From assembly GCF_000591055.1 (NCBI RefSeq), contig NC_020388.1, forward strand, positions 1,426,001 to 1,490,000: a stretch of 64,000 nucleotides of DNA, read 5' to 3'. The notes under the pieces were generated by a model that saw only the letters and a program-made list of their open reading frames with translations, was not told the origin of the DNA and did not search any database. Below are positions 36,319 to 44,758 of this stretch, in pieces; position 1 is the first letter of the stretch; every line of letters begins with the position of its first letter. The position numbers were made by a program, and so were the translations under genes. The DNA is from Natronomonas moolapensis 8.8.11 (GTDB lineage: Archaea; Halobacteriota; Halobacteria; Halobacteriales; Haloarculaceae).

Positions 36319-36496
36319 GTCTATACTTCGGTCTTCGATTGAGAAATCAGTGTCGTGACCGACTTGCGCGCTTTATTCAGCATCGCCTCTCAAAACTATC
36401 AGCAGTTGAGGGTTTCAACAGAGCCTTTTATTTATTTATATCGTCCTTGATTCGCCGGCATCATCGTGCTCAATGAGCTCGTCCGTGTGAGCGGGT

Positions 36497-36903
36497 ATGA
36501 GCGAACCACTGTATCGATGTACGGCTCGGGACCTCGCGAATGCCGATCCATAGGCGCCGAGGGCCGACGAATCCGTCGGGATGGTGGCGACGTGGCTCCG
36601 AACGAACGGCTACGACGTCGCGCCCATCGTCGACGGCAACACGCGGGTCGGCTACGTCGCCTTGGAGGATCTCATGTATGCCCCGCCCGACGACCTGATT
36701 GCCGACCACGCCCAAGGGACTTCGCTGGATCGGATCATCAGCGTCGACGCCGCCTTCGGAGATGTGTTGGCCGCGCTGTACGAGTCGCCGTTTTATTCCC
36801 CGGCGGACAGAACCGCGTTGCCGGTGTCGCCGCCTCGAACTCCGACAGCGAGCGGTTCGAGCCGCTCTCGATGCGTTTGCCCAATTGGATGTGGCTGTAG
36901 GCC
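36497..36903 (+). pseudogene. CBS-domain protein, decayed
   Basis: From the ATG at 36497 the frame reads MSEPLYRCTARDLANADP and hits TAG at 36551-36553. Beyond it the same frame continues ADESVGMVATWLRTNGYDVA and PIVDGNTRVGYVALEDLMYA, a CBS domain, to ESPFYSPADR. Then two frame changes (NRVAGVAASNSDSERFEPL; AVRAALDAFAQLDVAVG) are needed to follow the protein. One nonsense and at least two frameshifts show it is dead. Confidence 0.6.
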
Positions 36904-37175
36904 TCGATCGGTCCGTCTACGGCCGCCGATACCGCACGCGTCAGTGCTTTTGGGAGGTCATCGATGGCGATCAGCGTCAACTCGTGGCTCCCGAGATGGT
37001 AGCCAGTCGCCATGCTCTCCGGCGCGACGGCGATGATCGCCTCCTCGTCGAGTGCCTCGCGCCGCAGTTGTGCGTCGCGGCTCTGGACGAGCGGGGCGTC
37101 CAACTCCGCGACCGGAAACAGCTCGCTGACGACACCGAACTGGACCGTCTCCCGCTCCGCGAAATCGTACGACAT
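36870..37175 (-). pseudogene. 5' part of an unknown gene, truncated
   Basis: The minus-strand frame from the ATG at 37175 reads MSYDFAERETVQFGVVSELF and so on for about 100 acidic residues with haloarchaeal codon use (IIAVAPESMATGYHLGSHEL). It then runs into the antisense strand of the decayed CBS gene, where it becomes basic and low-complexity, so the rest is lost. Not assigned to a family. Confidence 0.4.
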
Positions 37176-37322
37176 ATGCATCTATTGTATACTATAGATT
37201 ACTTTCACCTACTTTTTCTAAATGAATCCTGAATTGGCCAATAGAATGTGCCTGCGACTGTAACGCTCTGAAAGGGAATAAAAACGACTGTACCGTCTAA
37301 AGACTTCCATGACACGCTGACC

Positions 37323-38396
37323 TTAGACAACTAGATTGAGGGCCTGCGGGAGCAGGACGCTCAGGAAGATTTGCGACCACATCGTAAATGTCGTTGGATA
37401 GGTTTGCGTATCCTGTACGTGCTGTAATCGGTCTCGGATTCTCTCGTACTGATCTTGGTCAGTAATCTCTGTTTCTCGAATCTTAAACGGGCGCTCCATT
37501 ACATCAGTAAGTTCACCCTCGAGTTCTCTGATCCGTCTCTCTTTTTGATTTTTCATGATAGAATGAATTCGGTACATCGAATACCCGATAGTCACGATTC
37601 CAACAATCCAAGCGGCTGAGAGCACAACCTCGACAATAGGGGCATTCGGAGCGCTATACGGTGCTGCGGTGTATTGGGACATAATGACCGGACCCTTCGT
37701 CTGAAAGAAGTATAAAATTAGAGTCAGCGTGTACAAATAATACGACCGCTTGAGCAGTTCTCCGATAGACTGGAAACCGCCCATCTTCCGCGGATCGTAA
37801 AAAAATACACTGACGCCGACCTTCTTAATCCGCCGTGGCACAGCGAAGTGAACGGTGAAATATGCGAGCACAAACTCAACCAAGACTGGGATATACACGA
37901 ATGTGTAGGCTAACTGTGAATAAATAACTGATCCGATCCCGTTTATTTGTATGAGCTCCCCAAATCCCAGTACAAAAATATTGAAGCCCTGTATAGCCAC
38001 CCATGCAACTATTGCCACTGCCATTTGAACTCGAAACGAAACCAGATCCTCAAACAGAGCCTGATCAGTTGATATATCCCGATCGTCGATTCGGAGCGCA
38101 GTGATTGCATCGGCATAGGTGTCATTTATATACCGGGCCCCCACGACAGAGAGAATCACCATCGCAGGTACTGCTAGTGAGTTGGGTTCAATAATGAATG
38201 AGTTTTTTCCAGAAACGAAGTAATTGTACAGATCGAATATTCCGTATTCGATGAATAAGACCAGTCCAACAAGAAGATACGGCGGATAAAGATTAAATCG
38301 GGGGATGCGGTGAGCAAGCGAGTCAACGTGGGAACGCTCGGCAATCCGTTCGATAAGAAGCTGACCTCGATATTGTTCCGAACCTGTCGTGGACAT
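37323..38396 (-). CDS. Multi-pass membrane protein related to the 31.8-kb gene
   Basis: The start at 38396 (MSTTGSEQYRGQLLIERIAE) is chosen because the longer frame runs into the promoter and IS6 end. The 357-residue protein has about six membrane helices, a DPRKMGGFQSIGELLKRS loop, a charged cytoplasmic segment (YRIHSIMKNQKERRIRELEG) and a C-terminal hydrophobic helix, the same layout as the protein at 31782-32828. Function unknown. Confidence 0.65.
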   Translation of the reverse strand: MSTTGSEQYRGQLLIERIAERSHVDSLAHRIPRFNLYPPYLLVGLVLFIEYGIFDLYNYFVSGKNSFIIEPNSLAVPAMVILSVVGARYINDTYADAITALRIDDRDISTDQALFEDLVSFRVQMAVAIVAWVAIQGFNIFVLGFGELIQINGIGSVIYSQLAYTFVYIPVLVEFVLAYFTVHFAVPRRIKKVGVSVFFYDPRKMGGFQSIGELLKRSYYLYTLTLILYFFQTKGPVIMSQYTAAPYSAPNAPIVEVVLSAAWIVGIVTIGYSMYRIHSIMKNQKERRIRELEGELTDVMERPFKIRETEITDQDQYERIRDRLQHVQDTQTYPTTFTMWSQIFLSVLLPQALNLVV

Positions 38397-38452
38397 ACGT
38401 ACTTGAGTAGTTGATGTTGAGGAATATACATAAAATTGGGTGCAGCTAAAAT

Positions 38453-39148
38453 GGCGGTGTTCAGATAAGAATGAAAAGTGAGACGGTACGTTTTTTGAGT
38501 GCTCTATGCCCAAAAACGCCCACCTCAACGGCTGTTTGGACGAGATCGAATTAGGTTTTGTGGAGCGAGAAGCGACACCGAGATTACTGATGAAGCTTGG
38601 TATTCAACTCCATTTAGCTGGCCTATCACTTTCGAATACCATTTCTATTCTTGAGATATTCGGTGTCAGTCGAGCTCAATCTACTATTCACAACTGGGTT
38701 CACAGGGCAGATCTACAGCCCGAGTCTGGTCGGAATCCGGATCACGTTGCGGTGGATGAGACCGTGATCCGACTCAATAATGAGCAGTACTGGCTGTACG
38801 CTGCTGTCGATCCTGAGACAAACAAATTACTACATACAACGCCTGAACCGACGACAAACAAGGTAATCGCTCACGCGTTCTTTGCCGAACTCCGCGAGAA
38901 ACACGACGTTGACGACGCGGTGTTTCTCGTAGATGGCTCGCACTCACTGAAAGACGTCTGTCGCCGCCACAGCCTCGATTTCAGATATGAACGCCACGGA
39001 AATCGGAATAGCGTCGAACGTGTCTTTCGAGAGGTAAAACGACGAACTATCATTTCTCAAACTGTTTTAGCAACGTCGAAGCCGACACCGACGACGGGTG
39101 GCTTCGACCCTTCGTCTTCGCATGGAATCAGCGTACCTGAACACTACC
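38453..39148 (+). mobile_element. IS6-family element, copy 1, 696 bp
   Basis: Ends GGCGGTGTTCAG (left) and CTGAACACTACC (right) are imperfect inverted repeats shared with the copy at 57212-57907. The flanking 8 bp (gctaaaat and gttgccac) differ, so this copy was involved in a rearrangement, perhaps by recombination between IS6 copies. Confidence 0.75.
38506..39140 (+). pseudogene. IS6-family transposase, copy 1, frameshifted
   Basis: The frame carries DDE residues (Asp in DHVAVDETVIRLN, Asp in VDDAVFLVDGSHSL, Glu in NSVERVFREVKRRT). After VKRRT it lacks one base relative to copy 2, so the expected NFSNCF...WLRSF ending is replaced by an unrelated tail in the original frame. Confidence 0.75.
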
Positions 39149-39179
39149 GTTGCCACCTAGGCAATCAAAATTGAGCGGA

Positions 39180-39333
39180 CGCTCTTCGGTAGGGGATTGT
39201 TAATACTGCTTCTCACAGGAGGGCCGGAACAGAGGCCCCCCGTTTGAGCGCTTGACCAGCTAATTCTTGTCCCAGCAGACTCAAACAAGAATCGTAAGAC
39301 AGCTCTACATCAACAATGTGCTACGTAAGAGCG
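39180..39333. mobile_element. MITE with IS1595-type ends, 154 bp
   Basis: The left end CGCTCTTCGGTAGGGGATTG and inverted right end CGCTCTTACGTAGCACATTG match the ends of the MITE at 14362 and of the IS1595-type element at 46752. There is no coding capacity. It lies directly upstream of the first receptor kinase and may have brought or altered its promoter. Confidence 0.5.
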
Positions 39334-39375
39334 TTGAACAAAACACATAATGTACCTCCAAAACCATCCAACAGT

Positions 39376-41640
39376 ATGGCAACCGGGAGGGGGATAACCC
39401 GACGGGATTTCATTAAGTTGAGTATCGGAACCGTTGGAGCAGGAACGGTTGCCTCCGGGACGGCCACAGCCAGCAGTGGTAACTGGCCAACGTTTGGTCA
39501 CGACGAACAGAACCGTCACTACAACCCTGATTCAAGTCTAGATGGTGACTCCGCCTCGGAACGGTGGATGCTTAGTATCGGTGATAGGGCTAGTTCAGGT
39601 ATCCCCGTAATCGAGGGGGAGGTGTATTTCTCTGACTCATCTGGCCTCGTTTATCGAGTTACCGAGCAGGGTAACACGACCACGTATGATCAAGGCGTTG
39701 GATCGCTTCCGTCGGATCTACGCCTTCCGAGTGGAACATCGACACCAACCGTTACTGGTGGGCAACTGTTTGTTGGCGGGCTCGACAGTCATGTATACGC
39801 GATTGAGCGCGATACGGGTGACACGACCTGGTCGTTCGAAGCCGATAGTGCCATCTATACCTCGCCGACAGTCATCGGGGATCATGTGTATGTAGCGTCA
39901 GCGGATGGAACAGTTTATTCCGTCACCCGGGATTCTGGAGACGAATCATGGCGCTACCAAGTTGATGGTATGATTGCTACCGTACCCTGCTCTATTGATG
40001 ATGTATTAGCCGTGGCTACTCGAGACGGGGCTATTCATATAGTTGATATAGCCACTGGAGAAGGAACTGTTGCATTAGAGACAGACTCAGAAGTATTTGC
40101 GTCGCCAGTTGCTACCGAGGGTAATATATATTCTGTGACACAGAGAGGCGCTGTCTATGCTATTGACTCGACGGGAGGGACCGTTCAATGGGAGGCTGAA
40201 TTAGATCGAACAGTTACCAGAACACCCGCACTGACTGACGATCGGCTATATGTTGGAACCGAGGGCGGAACGATAGTTGCTATTGATATAGTTACTGGTG
40301 ACTCGCTTTGGGAAACTGCGGTGGCTGGTGAAATCACTACTGGACCCGTTGTGACTACTGATATAATCGCTGCCGGGACGGCGAATGGAACCATCCACGC
40401 GCACTCCATATCCGAGGGAGAGCCGCTATGGACATTTGATGCGGGAAATGCTATTACGACACCATTGAGTGTCGCCGATGACGTGTTGTATTTCGGTACA
40501 GAAATTGGCACAGTATACGCAATAACGAGTAGCTCCGGGTTCGCATATACTGCACAGACATTCGCTGGCTCAGCTGCATCGCGTGCGACGGCGACCGCTT
40601 CCGAAGTTCCTTCGCCGTTCCTCTGGATATCGGGCGGAATCGGAACACTCGTTGCAGCCGGGTACACTGGAAAGAGGCTGCTCAATAGGGGCACATCCAG
40701 TGAGTCATCGACGACACTCAAGGGCTCCAAGACAAATACAATGTTATCGGGCGATGCGCCTCCGATACGAGATAACAAATCAATGTCGGACAGCACGTCG
40801 AAATTACTCGGAGATGATGTCTCCTACAGTGACTTCGATATCAAAGAACAACTCGGAGCAGGTGGCTCTGCTGACGTCCACAAAGCCCAGATCATGACTG
40901 ATGGAACATCGCAGACAGTAGCTCTGAAAACACCGCGGACGTCCGGTGATGATACCGTTGACGCGTCTTCGTTCTCGGAGTTCTTTAACGAGGCAGAGCT
41001 CTGGAATAGCATCGACGATCACGACCGCATCGTCACCGTTCACGCCTGGGGTGAGACACCCCTCCCGTGGATCGCAATGGAGTATATGCAAGGTGGAACG
41101 CTACACGACAACGCAGCATCGTTATCGTTTGAGAATCTCTTCATCGAACTCGAGGGGATTTCTGAGGCGCTCCACCATGCGCATCGACATGGAATCACGC
41201 ACACGGACATCAAACCGGCGAATATTCTGTTCACCGAGTCGCCCACCGGTGGAATCGGAAAACTGACTGACTGGGGATTGGCGAATGTTCTGCTAGATCA
41301 CTCCATGAGCGTACACGGACTGACGCCAGACTATTCAGCTCCTGAACAGGTTCGCCCCGAGATGTATGGCGGTACGGATGATCGAACGGATATCTACCAA
41401 CTGGGAGTTGTCGCGTACGAACTATTTACCGGCAAACTCCCGTACGAAGGTGCGTCATACGCCGGTATGGTTAATTCGATTCTTAATGAAGATCCACAGT
41501 TACCCTCCGAGCTAAACCCGGAGTTGCCTAGCGAACTCAACGAGGTACTGCTAACCGCGATTGCCCGAGAGAAATCCGACCGCTACGAGACTGCGCTTCA
41601 TTTCCGCGATGACCTGCGTCGGGTATATCATTCAACCTGA
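39376..41640 (+). CDS. Tat-exported PQQ-propeller receptor Ser/Thr kinase
   Basis: This 754-residue protein begins with a twin-arginine signal (RGITRRDFIKLSIGTVGAG). Residues about 35-395 are a beta-propeller of PQQ-type repeats (YAIERDTGDTTWSFEAD; YVASADGTVYSV and so on) predicted outside the cell. One membrane helix follows (about 412-430), then a cytoplasmic kinase: Gly loop LGAGGSADVHKA (about 493-504), Lys518 in VALKTPR, HTDIKPANILF with Asp611, and DWG with Asp632. HRD is HTD, but the catalytic Asp, Lys and Asn are present, so it should be active. Signal and transmembrane helix give a receptor topology. Two pseudokinase receptors follow on the same strand. Confidence 0.8.
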   Translation: MATGRGITRRDFIKLSIGTVGAGTVASGTATASSGNWPTFGHDEQNRHYNPDSSLDGDSASERWMLSIGDRASSGIPVIEGEVYFSDSSGLVYRVTEQGNTTTYDQGVGSLPSDLRLPSGTSTPTVTGGQLFVGGLDSHVYAIERDTGDTTWSFEADSAIYTSPTVIGDHVYVASADGTVYSVTRDSGDESWRYQVDGMIATVPCSIDDVLAVATRDGAIHIVDIATGEGTVALETDSEVFASPVATEGNIYSVTQRGAVYAIDSTGGTVQWEAELDRTVTRTPALTDDRLYVGTEGGTIVAIDIVTGDSLWETAVAGEITTGPVVTTDIIAAGTANGTIHAHSISEGEPLWTFDAGNAITTPLSVADDVLYFGTEIGTVYAITSSSGFAYTAQTFAGSAASRATATASEVPSPFLWISGGIGTLVAAGYTGKRLLNRGTSSESSTTLKGSKTNTMLSGDAPPIRDNKSMSDSTSKLLGDDVSYSDFDIKEQLGAGGSADVHKAQIMTDGTSQTVALKTPRTSGDDTVDASSFSEFFNEAELWNSIDDHDRIVTVHAWGETPLPWIAMEYMQGGTLHDNAASLSFENLFIELEGISEALHHAHRHGITHTDIKPANILFTESPTGGIGKLTDWGLANVLLDHSMSVHGLTPDYSAPEQVRPEMYGGTDDRTDIYQLGVVAYELFTGKLPYEGASYAGMVNSILNEDPQLPSELNPELPSELNEVLLTAIAREKSDRYETALHFRDDLRRVYHST

Positions 41641-41815
41641 ATTCTGGTTTGTTAGATACCCCCGCTGAGATGCAAGGTTTCTTTGAGGGGGCTTAGGTGC
41701 ATTTGATACGGGGTTTAATGGCTATGGTGGAAAAACGTCATTCCGTGCACTAATTTAATATAATCGACACAAAATACTTTTAATCAGTGTTTGTAACCAC
41801 CTGACGAATGGGGAA

Positions 41816-43993
41816 ATGAGCCAATTCAGTTCAAAAACTACGGGGGGTCTCGGTAGGCGGGCTTTGTTACGAAAGTCAGTGGGTGTGGGGGTTGCATCGA
41901 CGATCGGCGTCCGAAGTACTAGAATAGCCGCAGCTGCCGGGGGTGACGAATTGTGGCGGTTCGAAGCTGACTCCATAATCGTGTCTTCTCCAACCGTGGT
42001 CGATAATACCGTTTATTTTGGAACTAATGGAAGTGATGTACACGCAGTAGACGCAGAAACTGGTGAAGAGCAGTGGCGGTTTGAAGCTGACCAGTACATA
42101 AATGCAACACCAACGGTCGTCGACGAAGTCCTATATATATCCAGTAATGATCATCATATCTATGCTCTTGACAGAACCAGCGGAGATGAATTGTGGCGTT
42201 TCGATACGGGTCATGTGAGCAGGTCATCGCCAACTGTCGCAGACGGGACGGTATTTGTAGGCAACGGAGACTCCGGAGGAAAAGACACTACAGGCGCTGG
42301 TCTCTATGCAGTTGGTGCAATCTCAGGGGAGGAAAAGTGGAAATTTGAAACTAACGATCGGATATCGTCTTCACCGGTCGTCAAAGACGATATTGTGTTG
42401 TTTGGTAGCTATGATGGAAATTTGTATGCGTTGAACTCCGAGACCGGCGAACAGAGATGGGCCAGTGAAACCGGTGGGGGGCAGTCTTCGCCAACAGTAG
42501 CAGACGAGACAGTCTATATTGGTGGATGGCAGGACGGAAACGTTTATGCGTTTGACGTAGACAGTGGTGATCTACGTTGGGAGTTTGAAACCGATGATAT
42601 TGTCAGTTCGTCACCAACAGTAGCTGCAGGATCCGTCTTTGTTGGGAGCGCCGATAACAACGTGTATGCAATCGATGCGGACAGCGGGGAACCGGAGTGG
42701 GTTTTTCAGACAGGTTCTACAGTAGCGTCATCACCGACTGTCGTAGGGGAACGGGTGTTTATTGGCAGTGGTGACGGAAACGTATACGCTCTTGATAGCA
42801 CTGAGGGCACCGAGATATGGCGATTCGAGACTAACGATGAAGTCTCCTCGTCGCCAATTGTCGTTGACGGTGTTGTATACATTGGGAGTCGGGAAGGGCG
42901 TGACGAGGGGATAATATACGCACTTGAAGCCGGTATCGACGGTTCTAGTGAGGGGTCTCGAGCACATGATGGTTCATTAAACCATCACGAGACATGGCGG
43001 CACGCAGGCCAAGACATCAATATCGACGCATTCTCCGGAGGCGATGACGGGGGTACGAATCCTGTCGCAGCGATATTCCGGCGTGCTAGTGAAGACACCG
43101 GTCTTGTTGGCACCATACTTGCCGCCGGAATTGCCAGCGGTGGGTATCTAACGTATAAATGGCGTCAATCTTCAAGAGAGAATGAGGAAAAGGCGACAGA
43201 GACTACGGGTAGCGTGGCAAATCCGTCGCATGCTGGGCCGGGGAATGGCGACGTCGGGATATCGTCCTACAGTGAGTTTGATTTCAGAGAAACTGTTAGG
43301 GAGGGATCTCAATATCAAATTGAGGCAGCCGTAACTCGGGGGGACCACCAGTCTGCCTGGGTCATCACATATAATTCACAGGATAGCGAGACTATTCAGG
43401 CGACAAATATCGAAGAATTCAATGACCGAATCGAACCCTGGACAAAATTCGAGGACCACCCACACCTGATCTCAGTCTACGGATATGGCACGGAGCCGTT
43501 ACCATGGGTCGCGGTCGAACCGGCAGACTATCCGACGCTTATTGAGACAGCTGCAGACTATTCGCTTTCACAGCGAATTGCATTTGTTGAGGAAGCGTGC
43601 GAAGCGGTTCACCATGTCTCTCGGTACGGATTCAATTACGACGTGCTTGCCCCCGAAAGTCTCCTAGTTACCCCCGAAGACACGCTGAAACTTCGAGGGG
43701 TCCTTGATTACATAACCCCGACAGAAAAAACGCCATACGAACCACCAGCGAAGAAACAAGGACAGACAGCTGAGAGTGCAGCTGTATATCGGCTCGGTGC
43801 AATAGGATACGAGATTCTTTCGGGGCAACCACTAGATGATGCTGGCTCGTCGGTAACCCCACCCTCAGAACGAAACCCAAAGTTACCGAAAAAACTCAAT
43901 AGAACTCTGTTAATGGCGCTAGCAGCAGATCCTGATGATCGTCATGAAACGGTACTCCATCTACGGGACGAACTAGATCAAGGTCTACGATGA
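41816..43993 (+). CDS. Tat-exported PQQ-propeller receptor with pseudokinase
   Basis: The 725 residues start with a Tat signal (GLGRRALLRKSVGVGVAST), then an eight-repeat propeller (ELWRFEAD...SSPTVVD...VYALD units about every 40 residues, 43-370), one membrane helix (429-448) and a kinase-fold domain (485-725). The kinase is degenerate: no Gly-rich loop, AWVITY where the Lys strand belongs, FNYDVLAPESLLV in place of HRDxKPxN (Lys and Asn lost) and LRGVLD in place of DFG. The C-terminal DDRHETVLHLRDEL is as in the active kinases. It probably modulates or anchors the neighbouring kinase rather than catalysing. Confidence 0.75.
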   Translation: MSQFSSKTTGGLGRRALLRKSVGVGVASTIGVRSTRIAAAAGGDELWRFEADSIIVSSPTVVDNTVYFGTNGSDVHAVDAETGEEQWRFEADQYINATPTVVDEVLYISSNDHHIYALDRTSGDELWRFDTGHVSRSSPTVADGTVFVGNGDSGGKDTTGAGLYAVGAISGEEKWKFETNDRISSSPVVKDDIVLFGSYDGNLYALNSETGEQRWASETGGGQSSPTVADETVYIGGWQDGNVYAFDVDSGDLRWEFETDDIVSSSPTVAAGSVFVGSADNNVYAIDADSGEPEWVFQTGSTVASSPTVVGERVFIGSGDGNVYALDSTEGTEIWRFETNDEVSSSPIVVDGVVYIGSREGRDEGIIYALEAGIDGSSEGSRAHDGSLNHHETWRHAGQDINIDAFSGGDDGGTNPVAAIFRRASEDTGLVGTILAAGIASGGYLTYKWRQSSRENEEKATETTGSVANPSHAGPGNGDVGISSYSEFDFRETVREGSQYQIEAAVTRGDHQSAWVITYNSQDSETIQATNIEEFNDRIEPWTKFEDHPHLISVYGYGTEPLPWVAVEPADYPTLIETAADYSLSQRIAFVEEACEAVHHVSRYGFNYDVLAPESLLVTPEDTLKLRGVLDYITPTEKTPYEPPAKKQGQTAESAAVYRLGAIGYEILSGQPLDDAGSSVTPPSERNPKLPKKLNRTLLMALAADPDDRHETVLHLRDELDQGLR

Positions 43994-44186
43994 GAGTGTT
44001 ATAATACTCTAATTTAAGTTATCTTCTGTAGAAATTAATAGATTAGTGAACCATTTCATGATAACCAGATCGGTGCCAGATATATTCAGTACCTCACCAA
44101 GGATCGCCAGTTAGTCGCATCTGGACCAATTCACAGATAACGAAAATAAAATATATTATGCAGGGAAGATAGAATCATGTATAACT

Positions 44187-44295
44187 ATGTCGGTGGGGGC
44201 TAATAGGAGAGAGGTACTAAGCATAATAAGTTCAGGTGTTGGTATAATATTTGGACTTAGTAACATTGGAAATGCACAAGAAATAACCAGAGAGG
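44187..44295 (+). pseudogene. 5' fragment of a Tat-secreted protein cut by a small IS remnant
   Basis: From the ATG the frame reads MSVGANRREVLSIISSGVGI then IFGLSNIGNAQEITRE, a clear twin-arginine signal peptide with Arg-Arg, hydrophobic core and Ala-x-Ala-like end. It is interrupted by the element beginning at 44296. Only the signal is left, so this is a third exported protein of the receptor cluster that was inactivated. Confidence 0.55.
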
Positions 44296-44558
44296 GAGCG
44301 TGTCATAGAATACGCCCCACTCTCTTATCGGTCTGGTTATCATTTTAATCCGTAACAGGTGTACAAGTGCCTGCACTTAGTGCACGGCTTTACGAAGCGG
44401 TTAGAGAATACCCGTCTATTTGTTGGTACTGACATTTTGTGTCTATCGACCATCGCGTGCCTCACAACGAACGGCTGCTGTGGGAACGGGTTCGACCGTC
44501 CCGGAGCTACTGGATCCGAATACGTGGGTGATCACGAGACCTATTCTATGACACGCTC
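44296..44558. mobile_element. Non-autonomous element, 263 bp, with GAGCGTGTCATAGAAT ends
   Basis: GAGCGTGTCATAGAAT (44296-44311) and ATTCTATGACACGCTC (44543-44558) are perfect 16-bp inverted repeats. The interior has only a short coding-like remnant (PALSARLYEAVREYPS) with stops, so it is an internally deleted transposon. No target duplication found. The same end occurs in the palindrome at 29182. Confidence 0.7.
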
Positions 44559-44758
44559 AATTTTAAGTAAAAAGAAGATAGATACCATGCTAATGCGCGG
44601 GTATTGGGAATTGGGGTTGCTCAACGGCAGTAATGGATGGACTCACCATGGTTTTGAAAAAACGTTAGCAGTCGAAACATCTAATGAAGGGCTCTGTTTC
44701 GAAAAAATCGGACTCAATCCCAGATGGACAGCTGGATCAACAAAGTGATCCTATAGAC

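Larger units (their letters stand above)
34833..36425 (+). mobile_element. IS5-family element carrying a trmO gene, about 1.6 kb
   Basis: The left end GGCTCTGTTGAA at 34833 and the inverted right end TTCAACAGAGCC ending at 36425 form 12-bp perfect inverted repeats. Between them are a frameshifted IS5 transposase and, in the opposite direction, an intact TrmO-like gene. No matching target duplication was seen, so the ends might also belong to two different copies. Confidence 0.5.
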
